NCBI GenBank assembly: GCA_947073285.1
Contig: CAMTJT010000008.1
Location: forward strand, 21,195-85,194
Direction of reading: 5' to 3'
Length of the DNA stretch: 64,000 nucleotides
DNA from: an uncultured Clostridium sp.
Lineage (GTDB): Bacteria > Bacillota > Clostridia > TANB77 > CAG-508
Below, piece after piece: positions 55,512-63,924 of this stretch. The notes under the pieces were generated by a model, which did no database searches, was not told where the DNA came from, and worked only from the letters and a program-made list of their open reading frames with translations. How positions within the stretch are numbered: the first letter of the stretch is position 1; each line of letters begins with the position of its first letter. Both the position numbers and the translations under genes were made by a program.

Positions 55512-55630
55512 TTTGTATAGCTTAATATTATACTGCTTTACAGAATGCACTATTTAACATTTAAAGTCATTTATGTAAAGTAAATTAATGTTAAGACTTA
55601 CAATTTAGAAATGCAAAAGGAGAAAACTTT

Positions 55631-56551
55631 ATGAAAAACCGGTTAAAACTTGCTAGTATCATCGTTCTCTTGGTAGTCCTATTTTCCATAGGATTTTCCT
55701 TAAACAAGACTACTCCTGACATTAAAACTAGCAGTACTAATGTCCCTGAAAAATTTGAACAAACTGAAGAAATGGATAAGCTTCAGGAATATCTTATCAA
55801 TAGTACAAAGAATTCTAATAGAGCTTATGTAACTTTGCCTTCTTCGTATATGCAGGTTCTTCGCAATTACCTCAAGACACGTAAACCTACTAGTGGCTTA
55901 CCTTCTGTTGGCTTAAGTTTTACTGGTGTGCAAATTTGGGTTTATGATACCATTTCAATTTTCTTACATGACGATGACACTTTGTCTATTAATATTGACA
56001 ATGTAAGTTTTGATTTAACCAATAATCCCCATGTCTGTACAGAAGATCCTTTTTTTGACACTATGAATGTTGCTTCTTCTAAAATGTGGTATCAACCTAA
56101 TGAGGATGCTAAAATTTCAAAATGTTGGTGCTTGGAAGAAGATACCCTGTCTTGTTGGAATTTTGGTGAAAATCTTGTCCAATATGATTTGCCACAAACA
56201 GAAATCCTCAATTTTTCAACCTACTACTTCGAAGATTCTTCTGGTAATGTAACCACTAAACTAGCAACTATCATTACTGATAGTGAAATTATTCTAGCAA
56301 GCGAGAAAGATTTACAGACTATCTTTATGGAAGATATGTCTCATTATTATTTTACTAATAATGGCTACATCTTCTATCTCACTAATGCACATGATTTGTA
56401 TCAAGTTAATATACGAACTGGCGAAGCTCAGCTGAAGAAGTCTAATGTATCTTGTATTACAGAATTTAAAGGCTGGGGAGATGGTGGTCACAACGAATTT
56501 ACCTATGTTACTACAGATGGCACCACACACACTGGTATGGTTGCTATGTAA
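55631..56551 (+). CDS. Hypothetical exported protein, foreign composition; CGG at codon 4
   Basis: 306 residues. A signal-anchor (LASIIVLLVVLFSIGFSL) starts the protein; the rest has alternating beta-type stretches and no known domain. The fourth codon is CGG (55640-55642); a +1 shift would reach TAA at once (GGT TAA). C-ending codons (CTC, ATC, GTC) set it apart from its neighbours. The neighbourhood resembles the 18533 gene: own promoter, strong terminator, then a convergent BofA gene. Confidence 0.72.
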   Translation: MKNRLKLASIIVLLVVLFSIGFSLNKTTPDIKTSSTNVPEKFEQTEEMDKLQEYLINSTKNSNRAYVTLPSSYMQVLRNYLKTRKPTSGLPSVGLSFTGVQIWVYDTISIFLHDDDTLSINIDNVSFDLTNNPHVCTEDPFFDTMNVASSKMWYQPNEDAKISKCWCLEEDTLSCWNFGENLVQYDLPQTEILNFSTYYFEDSSGNVTTKLATIITDSEIILASEKDLQTIFMEDMSHYYFTNNGYIFYLTNAHDLYQVNIRTGEAQLKKSNVSCITEFKGWGDGGHNEFTYVTTDGTTHTGMVAM

Positions 56552-56563
56552 GTCTTAGCATGG

Positions 56564-56603
56564 CTGGAGATGAAACATTTTAAGTTTCATCTCCAGTTTT
56601 TTT
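56564..56603 (+). terminator. Intrinsic terminator
   Basis: CTGGAGATGAAAC and GTTTCATCTCCAG around ATTTTAA, followed by TTTTTTT. Confidence 0.94.
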
Positions 56604-56608
56604 GCTTT

Positions 56609-56881
56609 TCATATAAACAATTTTAAAATAATTAATAGTATTGCTCCTGGTAACCCCAAAATTCCTACTAAAAGTGATGTTCCCACATTAAGTCCTATGT
56701 GAAAATGAAAAGCTCCGCCTATTAAATTAATGACAAAAATGAGTAATCCACCTAAAATAGAATTTCCTATTAACTTAAAAATTGCCTTGACTGGAATAGA
56801 AAATATTTTTCCTACTACCCACAAAATAACTAAACATCCTATAATTACAAATATGTTAGAAAAGTCCAACTCTATCACCAT
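56609..56881 (-). CDS. bofA: BofA-family pro-sigma-K processing inhibitor-like protein, paralogue 2
   Basis: 90 residues, three hydrophobic stretches, ending GTSLLVGILGLPGAILL. It is next to yaaL, the usual bofA neighbour, so this is the better bofA candidate. The shared C-terminal pattern VGIxGxPGAI links it to the copy at 19047. Confidence 0.85.
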   Translation of the reverse strand: MVIELDFSNIFVIIGCLVILWVVGKIFSIPVKAIFKLIGNSILGGLLIFVINLIGGAFHFHIGLNVGTSLLVGILGLPGAILLIILKLFI

Positions 56882-56933
56882 ATCCTTTTTATTCTCTTAC
56901 TCATAATTATGATAGAATTTGGACAAATATGAC

Positions 56934-57209
56934 TTATCCTACTCTATTTCTTCTAAAATATAATTCTTCAATCATATCTAAAGAAATCCCTCTTTGTTTT
57001 GCTTTATTTACTAAAAAATCTAATTTACTTTTGCTTGCTTTAATTTGATAAACATAATAATCTACCAAACCCGCTTCTGCTGTTTCAAAATTTTTATTAG
57101 CTAACTCTAATTCTCTTTTTGTTTTTAATACACTTACAATTAATTCAATTTTCTTTTCTTCTTCTGTTTTATCTAAAATGACATTTTCTTTTTGATAGCC
57201 TTCCTCCAT
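56934..57209 (-). CDS. yaaL: DUF2508 (YaaL) family protein
   Basis: 91 residues, helical. ELELANKNFETAEAGLVDYY and YQIKASKSKLDFLVNKAKQR match YaaL. The yaaL-bofA order is the Bacillus one (recR-yaaL-bofA), though recR is not seen here. Confidence 0.82.
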   Translation of the reverse strand: MEEGYQKENVILDKTEEEKKIELIVSVLKTKRELELANKNFETAEAGLVDYYVYQIKASKSKLDFLVNKAKQRGISLDMIEELYFRRNRVG

Positions 57210-57351
57210 GCTTTTTCCTCCTGTTTTTACATGTTGTTAACAGTATATTCTAAATCTTCTTTTTTATACATTATTTATAGAAAAATAGAATAACTCTCTT
57301 TTTTGCTTATTATTTTATTAATTAATTTACAAATAGAAAAGAACTATTTTT

Positions 57352-58200
57352 TTACCTGCTTACCAAACTATAAATTAAGACTCCAATTGCTTGAATAACA
57401 AACAAATTTAGAATGTTAGAAGTTAATAAATTGTTCGTTGCCTCTATTACTCCATCTCTTGCATTTTCCTCTTTTTTGTGATGCTTTTGTGATTCAAAAA
57501 ATGTAATTAATTCTGGAATACTTGTAATAAAGCCTAATAAAATACCTATTACTAATTGTGGCACACTAAATTTCATACATAAACTTTCTAAAGTATTGCT
57601 TAATAAGTTTCCTACTATATAAAGTAAAACTGCAATTATAAAAAGAAATATACTGTATTTAATTATAACTCTCTTTTTTCCTCTAACCCATTTTGTTTCT
57701 TCTTCTATTTCTTTTTCTTGCTCTGTTATGCCTTTTAAATATAATTTATGAGAATGGCTATTAATAAAATAAAAAAGTAGAAAAAGTAAAATGAATATTG
57801 GCACAATTCCTACTGCAAACTCCATTTTAAAAACTAATAATCCAATTGGAATCAAAATAGTTAATAAAACCATTCCTAAATCTATTTTAATAGCTCTATT
57901 TTGTAGTTCTTTTTGATTTTTATTTAAAAATATAGCTGCTAAATATTGAATACTATTAATCACATTAGAACTAATAATATTATAAGTACTAGCATCAATT
58001 AGCCCTGTAAATGCAGAAAAAGAGACTGTTAGCAGTTCAGGTACTGATGTTGCAACACCTGCAATATTTCCTACTGTTTTTGGCTTTAAATTTAAACTTT
58101 CTGCTAATTTTCTAAGTACAGTAACTAACAGATATTTTGAAATAACTACTATTAAACCTGCATAAAAAATAAATTGTATAAATTCCCAAAACAGTTCCAT
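57352..58200 (-). CDS. Sodium/calcium exchanger-like membrane protein (CaCA family)
   Basis: 282 residues with about nine hydrophobic segments. Two alpha-repeats are visible: AGVATSVPELLTVSFSAFTG and GFITSIPELITFFES, the hallmark of the family, each with the ion-binding Glu. It would exchange a cation; ion not known. Confidence 0.85.
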   Translation of the reverse strand: MELFWEFIQFIFYAGLIVVISKYLLVTVLRKLAESLNLKPKTVGNIAGVATSVPELLTVSFSAFTGLIDASTYNIISSNVINSIQYLAAIFLNKNQKELQNRAIKIDLGMVLLTILIPIGLLVFKMEFAVGIVPIFILLFLLFYFINSHSHKLYLKGITEQEKEIEEETKWVRGKKRVIIKYSIFLFIIAVLLYIVGNLLSNTLESLCMKFSVPQLVIGILLGFITSIPELITFFESQKHHKKEENARDGVIEATNNLLTSNILNLFVIQAIGVLIYSLVSR

Positions 58201-58431
58201 TCTAATACCTCTTTCTTTTACTTTTGCCTATTATAACATTTTTCACATTTCAGCTACTCATATGAGAAAAATAGGAATAATAATATTCCTATTTTACCCT
58301 AATTTTTAAACTTTATCTACCTTTTTTAGATTTTTACTTAAATAAATCAATTTTTATCACTTTGTGGAATTTACTTTTTTAATTAACCTTGCTTAAATAA
58401 ATTCGTTCTAAAAATTTACACTGTTACTATT

Positions 58432-58746
58432 TTAAACTTGAAAATCGCTATCTGGTCTTCCTGTATAAGGATTTTCAGCAATAATTACAAATTTAATAGA
58501 ATAAATATCACAATATAGTAAGTTACCACTTTCAATAGACCTTAATAGTACATAACTAAGTCCTACTTCTTCTAAAATTCCAGTTCTATCTTCTATGTCA
58601 TTTGTACCAATTAAAAACTGAATTCTTACTAACTTACCAATATGTTCTCTCAAAAATGCAGGTGTATATAAATTGTTAGTAATAGTTTCTGGTGAACCAG
58701 ATGTTATTTGTACATGATTAAAACCATTTTGCACTTGTCTTTCCAT
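58432..58746 (-). CDS. gerQ: Spore coat protein GerQ-like
   Basis: 104 residues. The C-terminal domain IGKLVRIQFLIGTNDIEDRT, YVLLRSIESGNLLYCDIYSI resembles GerQ of Bacillus. It follows the cell-wall hydrolase cwlJ by 34 bp, the known cwlJ-gerQ pair: GerQ is needed to place CwlJ in the coat. Confidence 0.82.
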   Translation of the reverse strand: MERQVQNGFNHVQITSGSPETITNNLYTPAFLREHIGKLVRIQFLIGTNDIEDRTGILEEVGLSYVLLRSIESGNLLYCDIYSIKFVIIAENPYTGRPDSDFQV

Positions 58747-58780
58747 TATATTTCCTCCTATTATTTATTTTCAAATATAT

Positions 58781-59229
58781 TTAAGTATTTTCATAAAGCG
58801 AAGTTGGTCTATAAAAACAATGATTAGTCACTCTTGTATGAAATGTTCCTGACCCATTATAAGGAAATGTATTTCCGGCATTCTGGTCTATATGGATTTA
58901 AAAACCATAAACACTCCCCTATTTGTGAAAGCTGGTTTCCAGCTAACACCCAATCTGCAATATCATAATGTACCTGTGTTGGGTTCATATTATAAATATT
59001 TTGTGCATTGTACTGATTTCGAATTGTTTCTCTTGTACAGTCAAACTGCCCTTCTTGAAAAATGATATTTCTAATATTTCCACCTTGTGATATTCTTGCA
59101 TATTCTCCGAACAGGAACTCTTACTCTATTCATTACTACAGAGGCTACTGCTTTCATGCCATTATCTCCTTCTCCCCCTGCTTCACATTGTATTAATCTT
59201 GCTAGTAATTCTCTTTCAGAAAATGCCAT
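58781..59229 (-). CDS. cwlJ: Spore cortex-lytic/cell wall hydrolase CwlJ-like (two +1 shifts)
   Basis: Restored product is 148 residues. It begins MAFSERELLARLIQCEAGGE with the catalytic-type Glu and VASVVMNRVRVPV. CGG at codon 41 is skipped to give GEYARISQGGNIRNIIFQEG and later WVLAGNQLSQIGECLWFLNP, PYRPEC. A second CGG is skipped to give GNTFPYNGSGTFHTRVTNHC and FYRPT, the family end. Both skips are needed: after the first alone, a stop comes 7 codons after the second CGG. Size, motifs and the gerQ neighbour all agree. Confidence 0.88.
58875..58877 (-). other. CGG +1 frameshift site 2 in cwlJ
   Basis: TGC CGG A in the frame used after site 1. Reading TGC then GGA gives PECGNTFPYNGSG. The ORF then runs to TAA at 58781. 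Confidence 0.85.
59107..59109 (-). other. CGG +1 frameshift site 1 in cwlJ
   Basis: In-frame GTT CGG A at codon 41. Reading GTT then GGA continues into EYARISQGGN; unshifted reading stops 11 codons later. Confidence 0.87.
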
Positions 59230-59452
59230 GCCTCTTCCCCCTTGTATCACATATTACTTTTAAACACATTCTTTCCTATATTACTATATGAATTTTTGCC
59301 CTTATTTGTTCTTTTCTTATGAATGTTTTGTATTTTTTTATAGATAATAACCTTAATTATTTATACAAAATTTACAATTCTTATTGGAAAACCTATTATA
59401 ACGTGGTACAATAGTAACAATTAAAATGAAATTTTTAAGAGGTGGTAAAAGT

Positions 59453-60739
59453 ATGATAGATATTAAATTTTTAAGAGAAAATCCAGAAATTGTTAAAGAA
59501 AATATAAAAAAGAAATTTCAAGAGCATAAATTAGGCTTAGTTGACGAAGTTTTAGCTTTAGATACCAAAAATCGTGAAGTAAAAGTGCATGGTGATGAGC
59601 TAAGAAGTAAACGAAATTCTTTAAGTCAAGAAATTGGTAATTTAATGAAACAAGGTAAAAAAGAGGATGCTGAGAACATCAAAAAACAAGTACAAGCTAT
59701 TAATGAAGAATTAGTAGAAAATGAAAAATTAGAAGAAACATATAGTAATGAAATTACAGAAAAAATGATGAAAATTCCAAACATCATTCATGAATCTGTT
59801 CCTATTGGTAAAGATGATAGCCAAAATGAAGAAATTCAAAAATATGGAGAGCCTATTATTCCTTCTTATGAAATTCCTTATCATACAGATATTATGGAAG
59901 CTTTAGAGGGAATTGATTTAGATGCTGCAAGACGTGTAGCCGGAAATGGCTTTTATTATTTAATGGGTGATATTGCAAGACTTCACTCTAGCGTTATAGC
60001 TTATGCTAGAGATTTTATGATTGCAAAAGGTTTTACTTATTGTATTCCTCCTTTTATGATTCGTAGTAATGTTGTAACTGGCGTTATGAGCTTTGAAGAA
60101 ATGGATGCTATGATGTATAAAATTGAAGGTGAAGATTTATATTTAATTGGTACTAGTGAGCATTCTATGATAGGTAAATTTAAAGACCAAATTTTATCAA
60201 AAGATAAATTGCCATATGCTATGACCTCTTATTCTCCATGTTTTAGAAAAGAAAAAGGCGCACATGGTATTGAAGAACGTGGTGTTTACCGTATTCATCA
60301 ATTTGAAAAACAAGAAATGATTGTTGTTTGTGAACCAGAAAACAGCTGGGAATGGTATGATAAATTATGGTCTTATACTGTAGAACTATTTAGAAGTATG
60401 GAAATTCCAGTTCGTACTTTAGAATGTTGTAGTGGAGATTTAGCTGATCTAAAAGCTAAAAGCTGTGATGTAGAAGCTTGGAGTCCTAGACAACAAAAAT
60501 ATTTTGAAGTTGGTAGTTGTTCTAATTTAACAGATGCACAAGCAAGGCGTCTTGGCATTCGTATTAAAGGCGAAAAAGGAAACTATTATGCTCATACTTT
60601 AAATAATACTGTAGTTGCTCCCCCTCGTATGTTAATTGCTTTTTTAGAAAACCATTATCTAGAAGATGGTAGCATTACAATTCCAGAAGTATTATGGCCA
60701 TATATGGGTGGTACTAAAGTTTTAAAACCAAAAAAATAG
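59453..60739 (+). CDS. serS: Serine-tRNA ligase
   Basis: 428 residues from the ATG at 59453 (AAGAGGTGG upstream); nine extra codons upstream were rejected. N-terminal tRNA-binding coiled coil (30-110). Class II motifs: SPCFRKEKGAHGIEERGVYR (motif 2) and NNTVVAPPRMLIAFLENH (motif 3), with LIGTSEHSMIG. Charges tRNA-Ser. No T-box leader in the 223-bp upstream gap. No in-frame CGG; a GCC GGA pair shows an off-frame one. Confidence 0.97.
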   Translation: MIDIKFLRENPEIVKENIKKKFQEHKLGLVDEVLALDTKNREVKVHGDELRSKRNSLSQEIGNLMKQGKKEDAENIKKQVQAINEELVENEKLEETYSNEITEKMMKIPNIIHESVPIGKDDSQNEEIQKYGEPIIPSYEIPYHTDIMEALEGIDLDAARRVAGNGFYYLMGDIARLHSSVIAYARDFMIAKGFTYCIPPFMIRSNVVTGVMSFEEMDAMMYKIEGEDLYLIGTSEHSMIGKFKDQILSKDKLPYAMTSYSPCFRKEKGAHGIEERGVYRIHQFEKQEMIVVCEPENSWEWYDKLWSYTVELFRSMEIPVRTLECCSGDLADLKAKSCDVEAWSPRQQKYFEVGSCSNLTDAQARRLGIRIKGEKGNYYAHTLNNTVVAPPRMLIAFLENHYLEDGSITIPEVLWPYMGGTKVLKPKK

Positions 60740-60765
60740 AAAACTTAAAAAAGGAGGAAATTGCA

Positions 60766-61359
60766 ATGCTTATTAAAAACCCTGAATTTACTATTTCTGC
60801 TGTTAGTCCTAAACAATATCCAGCAGATGGCTTACCCCAAATTGTTCTTGTTGGAAAGTCTAATGTTGGAAAATCTTCTTTTATTAATACTTTAGTTAAC
60901 CGTAAAAAATTAGCAAGAACTAGCAGTGAACCTGGTAAAACAAGACAAATTAATTTTTATAATATGGATAATCAATTTTACTTAGTAGATTTGCCAGGCT
61001 ATGGTTTTAGCAAAATGTCTAAACAAGAACAAGTAAAAGTAGGAAGTTTTATTGAAGAATATTTGCAAACTAGCAAAGCAATTTCATTAATTATTTTTTT
61101 AATAGATATTAGACACACACCTACTGCTAATGATAAACTTATGTATGATTATATTTTTAAAACCAACCTACCTTGTTTAGTCATTGCCAGTAAAGCTGAT
61201 AAAATAGCTATTACTAAAGTAGACAGCTATGTACAAAATTTGCAAGATATATTAAATCCTTTAAAAGATTTAGTTTTTTTACCATTTTCTTCTGAACGAA
61301 AAATTTATACTGAAAATGTTTGGAACGAAATTGAAAAATTTCTTACTATAAATTCTTAG
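60766..61359 (+). CDS. engB: Ribosome biogenesis GTPase EngB (YsxC)
   Basis: 197 residues, AAAAAGGAGG upstream. GTPase motifs: VGKSNVGKSSFINTLVNRK (G1), RTSSEPGKTRQINF (G2), LVDLPGYGFSKM (G3), SKADK (G4). It assists 50S assembly. It follows serS by 26 bp, so shares its transcript. Confidence 0.95.
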   Translation: MLIKNPEFTISAVSPKQYPADGLPQIVLVGKSNVGKSSFINTLVNRKKLARTSSEPGKTRQINFYNMDNQFYLVDLPGYGFSKMSKQEQVKVGSFIEEYLQTSKAISLIIFLIDIRHTPTANDKLMYDYIFKTNLPCLVIASKADKIAITKVDSYVQNLQDILNPLKDLVFLPFSSERKIYTENVWNEIEKFLTINS

Positions 61360-61504
61360 TCATTTTATACTAGACTTTTTAACTATTTATAGTATCTATT
61401 AAAAACATAATTATTGGGGCGTTTTTTATATAAGAAGTAATTTATCAAATATTATAATTTTGTAATATTTGACAAAAATTGCCCTATTTAGCGTAAAACT
61501 CCCA

Positions 61505-61533
61505 TTGACTTTTCTTACATTCACTGCTATAAT
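61505..61533 (+). promoter_or_regulatory. Promoter of the 61578 gene
   Basis: TTGACT (61505-61510), 17-bp spacer, TATAAT (61528-61533), 45 bp before the ATG. Confidence 0.8.
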
Positions 61534-61577
61534 ATTGTTTATCTCCCTATTGGGAATTATTATTAGGAGGCTATTTT

Positions 61578-61802
61578 ATGGCAAAGAAGAGCAAGAATTC
61601 CTCTAACCTTCGGGAAATGAATTTTCGTTTCTCTGATCTTGAACAAGCAAGCGGTTTTGTAGCTAAGCTAAAGTCAAATTTGGATCATTGTTCTTTTTCT
61701 TCTAACAGAGAACTCATTAAAGTAAAAGTTCCTTCCACCTTAGTAGACAAGGTTCGCGAACTTGCCTCTGAGTTTACTGTTAGAAGTCTTAGTATATACT
61801 AA
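61578..61802 (+). CDS. Small protein of unknown function; CGG at codon 12
   Basis: 74 residues, AGGAGG upstream. Basic N terminus, then a possible beta-alpha domain (FRFSDLEQASGFVAKLKSNL and VKVPSTLVDKVRELASEF). Family unknown. Codon 12 is CGG (61611-61613); a +1 shift would stop after GGG AAA. It has its own consensus promoter and terminator, like the other genes that contain CGG. CGC occurs too, rare in this window. Confidence 0.68.
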   Translation: MAKKSKNSSNLREMNFRFSDLEQASGFVAKLKSNLDHCSFSSNRELIKVKVPSTLVDKVRELASEFTVRSLSIY

Positions 61803-61810
61803 ACTTTTTA

Positions 61811-61845
61811 AAAGAAGCGAGCAGTTTTACTGCCCGCTTCTTTTC
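61811..61845. terminator. Bidirectional terminator between convergent genes
   Basis: AAGAAGCGAGCAGT and ACTGCCCGCTTCTT around TTT, flanked by T tracts on the plus side and A tracts (TTTTAAAA) on the other. It serves both the 61578 gene and DUF951. Confidence 0.85.
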
Positions 61846-62016
61846 TATTATTTTTGTAATTGCTTTTAAAGCTTTTTGTCTTTCTAACATTATAATATGC
61901 CCACACCCTAAACATTTTAGTTTAAAATCAATTCCTACACGAGTAAGTTCCCATAGTTTACTTCCACATGGATGCTGCTTTTTTGTTCTTACAATATCTC
62001 CTACATTATATTCCAT
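61827..62016 (-). CDS. DUF951 family protein, possibly ending through a +1 shift
   Basis: The core is clear: VGDIVRTKKQHPCGSKLWEL, IDFKLKCLGCGHIIMLERQK (Cys pair). Codon 61 is CGG (61836-61834). If the ribosome shifts there, it reads GGG CAG TAA and the protein ends at 62 residues, the usual family length. If CGG is Arg, 14 more residues run through the terminator into the end of the convergent gene (stop at 61789). The shifted end is the more sensible one, but both are open. Confidence 0.8.
61834..61836 (-). other. Possible CGG +1 site at the end of DUF951
   Basis: AAG CGG G at codon 61; the shift leads to GGG CAG TAA. It lies inside the terminator stem, so base composition may be set by the hairpin rather than the code. 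Confidence 0.4.
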
Positions 62017-62128
62017 AAGTACTTACTCCTTTCTACTTTTTAGCAATCATTTATTCTTTTACCATACTTGATTCATAAACTATAAAAGTGCAAAGTATTA
62101 TATTGTATTATTTTTAAGTTAATTTGCT

Positions 62129-63775
62129 TTAATCTACAATTCTATGAATTCTTTTTTCTATACTCTCTTTGCCAAGTACTTGCATAATTTCATATAAATC
62201 TGGTGTATTTTGTCTACCTGTTAAACTTACTCTAAGCACTGTGCTAATATCTCCAACATGGCCTGGATACTTATCTGGATTTTGCTTATATTCTTTTACT
62301 TCTCTTGCATACCCACATTCTTCTGATAAATCTTTCATTTTATCAAACCATGTTTGTTTATCATCTGCTAAATTAAAGTATTTTTGCATATATAAAGATA
62401 TTATTTTTTTGATTTCTTCTTTGTCATTAATTTTAGCATATTCAAAATTTTCTTGTTTTAAGAATTCATTATCATACATATAAGAAATTGCATTTTTTAC
62501 ATCAGCCCATTTGCTAATATCTTTTCTTGGCTTAGCATTTCCTCTTTCAATACCAAAAATTTTAAGTGAGTATTCTTTATCTTCTAATAATTTTTCTAAT
62601 TCATTATCATATCTTTTTGCCCAATTTAAAACTTCATCATACATAGCCTCTTTGGTATATTTTGAAATAACATTTTTAGAAACATCTAGTAATTTTACTA
62701 AGTCAAAAATTGCTCCACTTACACTCATTTTGCTTAATTCAAATTTAAATTCTGACATTGGCGTATCTGGGTTTGCTCTTCTCCAACTTTCAAAGCTAGA
62801 GTTTCCTATATTCATTAAATATTCACAAACTGCTTTTGCTGGTATTCCCTCTTCATGATAATAACTTACTGCTGCTTCTGGATCTTTTCTTTTACTGATT
62901 TTTCTTTTTTTGCCATCTTCTTCTTTTAAAATTGGTGCATAATGGCAATATTTTGGTGTTTTAAATCCTAATGTTTTGAATAATTCTAAATGGAGTGGTA
63001 TTGAAGATACCCATTCATCTGAACGAATAACATGAGTTACTCTCATTAAATGGTCATCTACTGCATGTGCAAAATGATAAGTTGGCAAGCCATCTGCTTT
63101 GATAATAACAATATCTTGGTCATTTTCTGGAAAATCAATATTTCCTTTAATTACGTCATGATGTCTTATTTTCTTTTCTTCACTTCCCATAGATTTAAAA
63201 CGAACAATATATGGTATACCTGCTTTTATTTTCTCTACTGCCTCATCTACTGGTAAATTACGATATGTTGCCCATACTCCATAATAGCCTGTTCTAATTT
63301 TAGCAGCCTCTTGTTTTTTTCTCATTTCTTCTAATTCTTCTGGGGTTGCAAAACATGGATATGCTTTACCTTGTTCTAGTAAATATTTTGCATATGCTTG
63401 ATAAATTTCTGCTCTATCACTTTGCTTATATGGGGCATAGTTTCCTTTTGAGTCAGTTTCATTTATCATTCCTTCATCAAATTCTATGTCAAAATCTTTT
63501 ACTGCATTTACTATTTGTGTTACTCCATTTTCTATTTCCCTTTTTTGGTCTGTATCTTCTATTCTTAATAAAAATACACCACCAGTTTGCTTGGTAAGTT
63601 GCCTATTAATTACACATTGCATTAATCCACCTATATGTACAAACCCTGTTGGGCTTGGTGCAAACCTTGTTACAATAGCTCCTTCTGGTAAATTTCTTTC
63701 TGGATATTTTTCTTCATAATAAGATATTGGTTTTGCATTTGGAAATATTAAATCTGCTAATTCTTTATAATTCAT
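62129..63775 (-). CDS. gltX: Glutamate-tRNA ligase
   Basis: 548 residues. Class I motifs: VTRFAPSPTGFVHIGGLM (HIGH-like) and KKRKISKRKDPEA (KMSKS-like), with FLLRIEDTDQKREIENGV. It charges tRNA-Glu and, if no GlnRS exists, also tRNA-Gln. No in-frame CGG. The gap downstream of the start holds no T-box. Confidence 0.95.
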   Translation of the reverse strand: MNYKELADLIFPNAKPISYYEEKYPERNLPEGAIVTRFAPSPTGFVHIGGLMQCVINRQLTKQTGGVFLLRIEDTDQKREIENGVTQIVNAVKDFDIEFDEGMINETDSKGNYAPYKQSDRAEIYQAYAKYLLEQGKAYPCFATPEELEEMRKKQEAAKIRTGYYGVWATYRNLPVDEAVEKIKAGIPYIVRFKSMGSEEKKIRHHDVIKGNIDFPENDQDIVIIKADGLPTYHFAHAVDDHLMRVTHVIRSDEWVSSIPLHLELFKTLGFKTPKYCHYAPILKEEDGKKRKISKRKDPEAAVSYYHEEGIPAKAVCEYLMNIGNSSFESWRRANPDTPMSEFKFELSKMSVSGAIFDLVKLLDVSKNVISKYTKEAMYDEVLNWAKRYDNELEKLLEDKEYSLKIFGIERGNAKPRKDISKWADVKNAISYMYDNEFLKQENFEYAKINDKEEIKKIISLYMQKYFNLADDKQTWFDKMKDLSEECGYAREVKEYKQNPDKYPGHVGDISTVLRVSLTGRQNTPDLYEIMQVLGKESIEKRIHRIVD

Positions 63776-63924
63776 TTTTAATCACATTCCTTTCATAAGG
63801 CTTAAATTCGTTTTTATTATACCCTAAATTTGTTTAATCTGCAAGATGTTGTGTACAAATAAACTATTGGTAATTATATTTTAAATTTATAACAGTTCTA
63901 ATCTTATTTTTTTGCCATTTTAGA

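Noticed and set aside
588..59109. Frameshifts as random sequencing or assembly errors
   Set aside because: All eight have the same inserted base, the same codon phase and the same result (Gly). Contexts before and after differ, and many other GG sites, including those in reverse sense, are clean. Only raw reads can close the question.
588..59109. CGG reassigned to another amino acid
   Set aside because: A reassigned codon would keep the frame. Here the frame is lost after CGG and restored only by dropping one base.
588..59109. Classical slippery-site +1 shifting of the P-site tRNA
   Set aside because: The P-site codons (GCT, GCA, ACT, CTA, CCA, AAT, GTT, TGC) cannot all re-pair one base downstream, and no stop codon or upstream Shine-Dalgarno element is shared.
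59230..59452. T-box leader before serS
   Set aside because: The gap has no specifier hairpin, no T-box core and no terminator.
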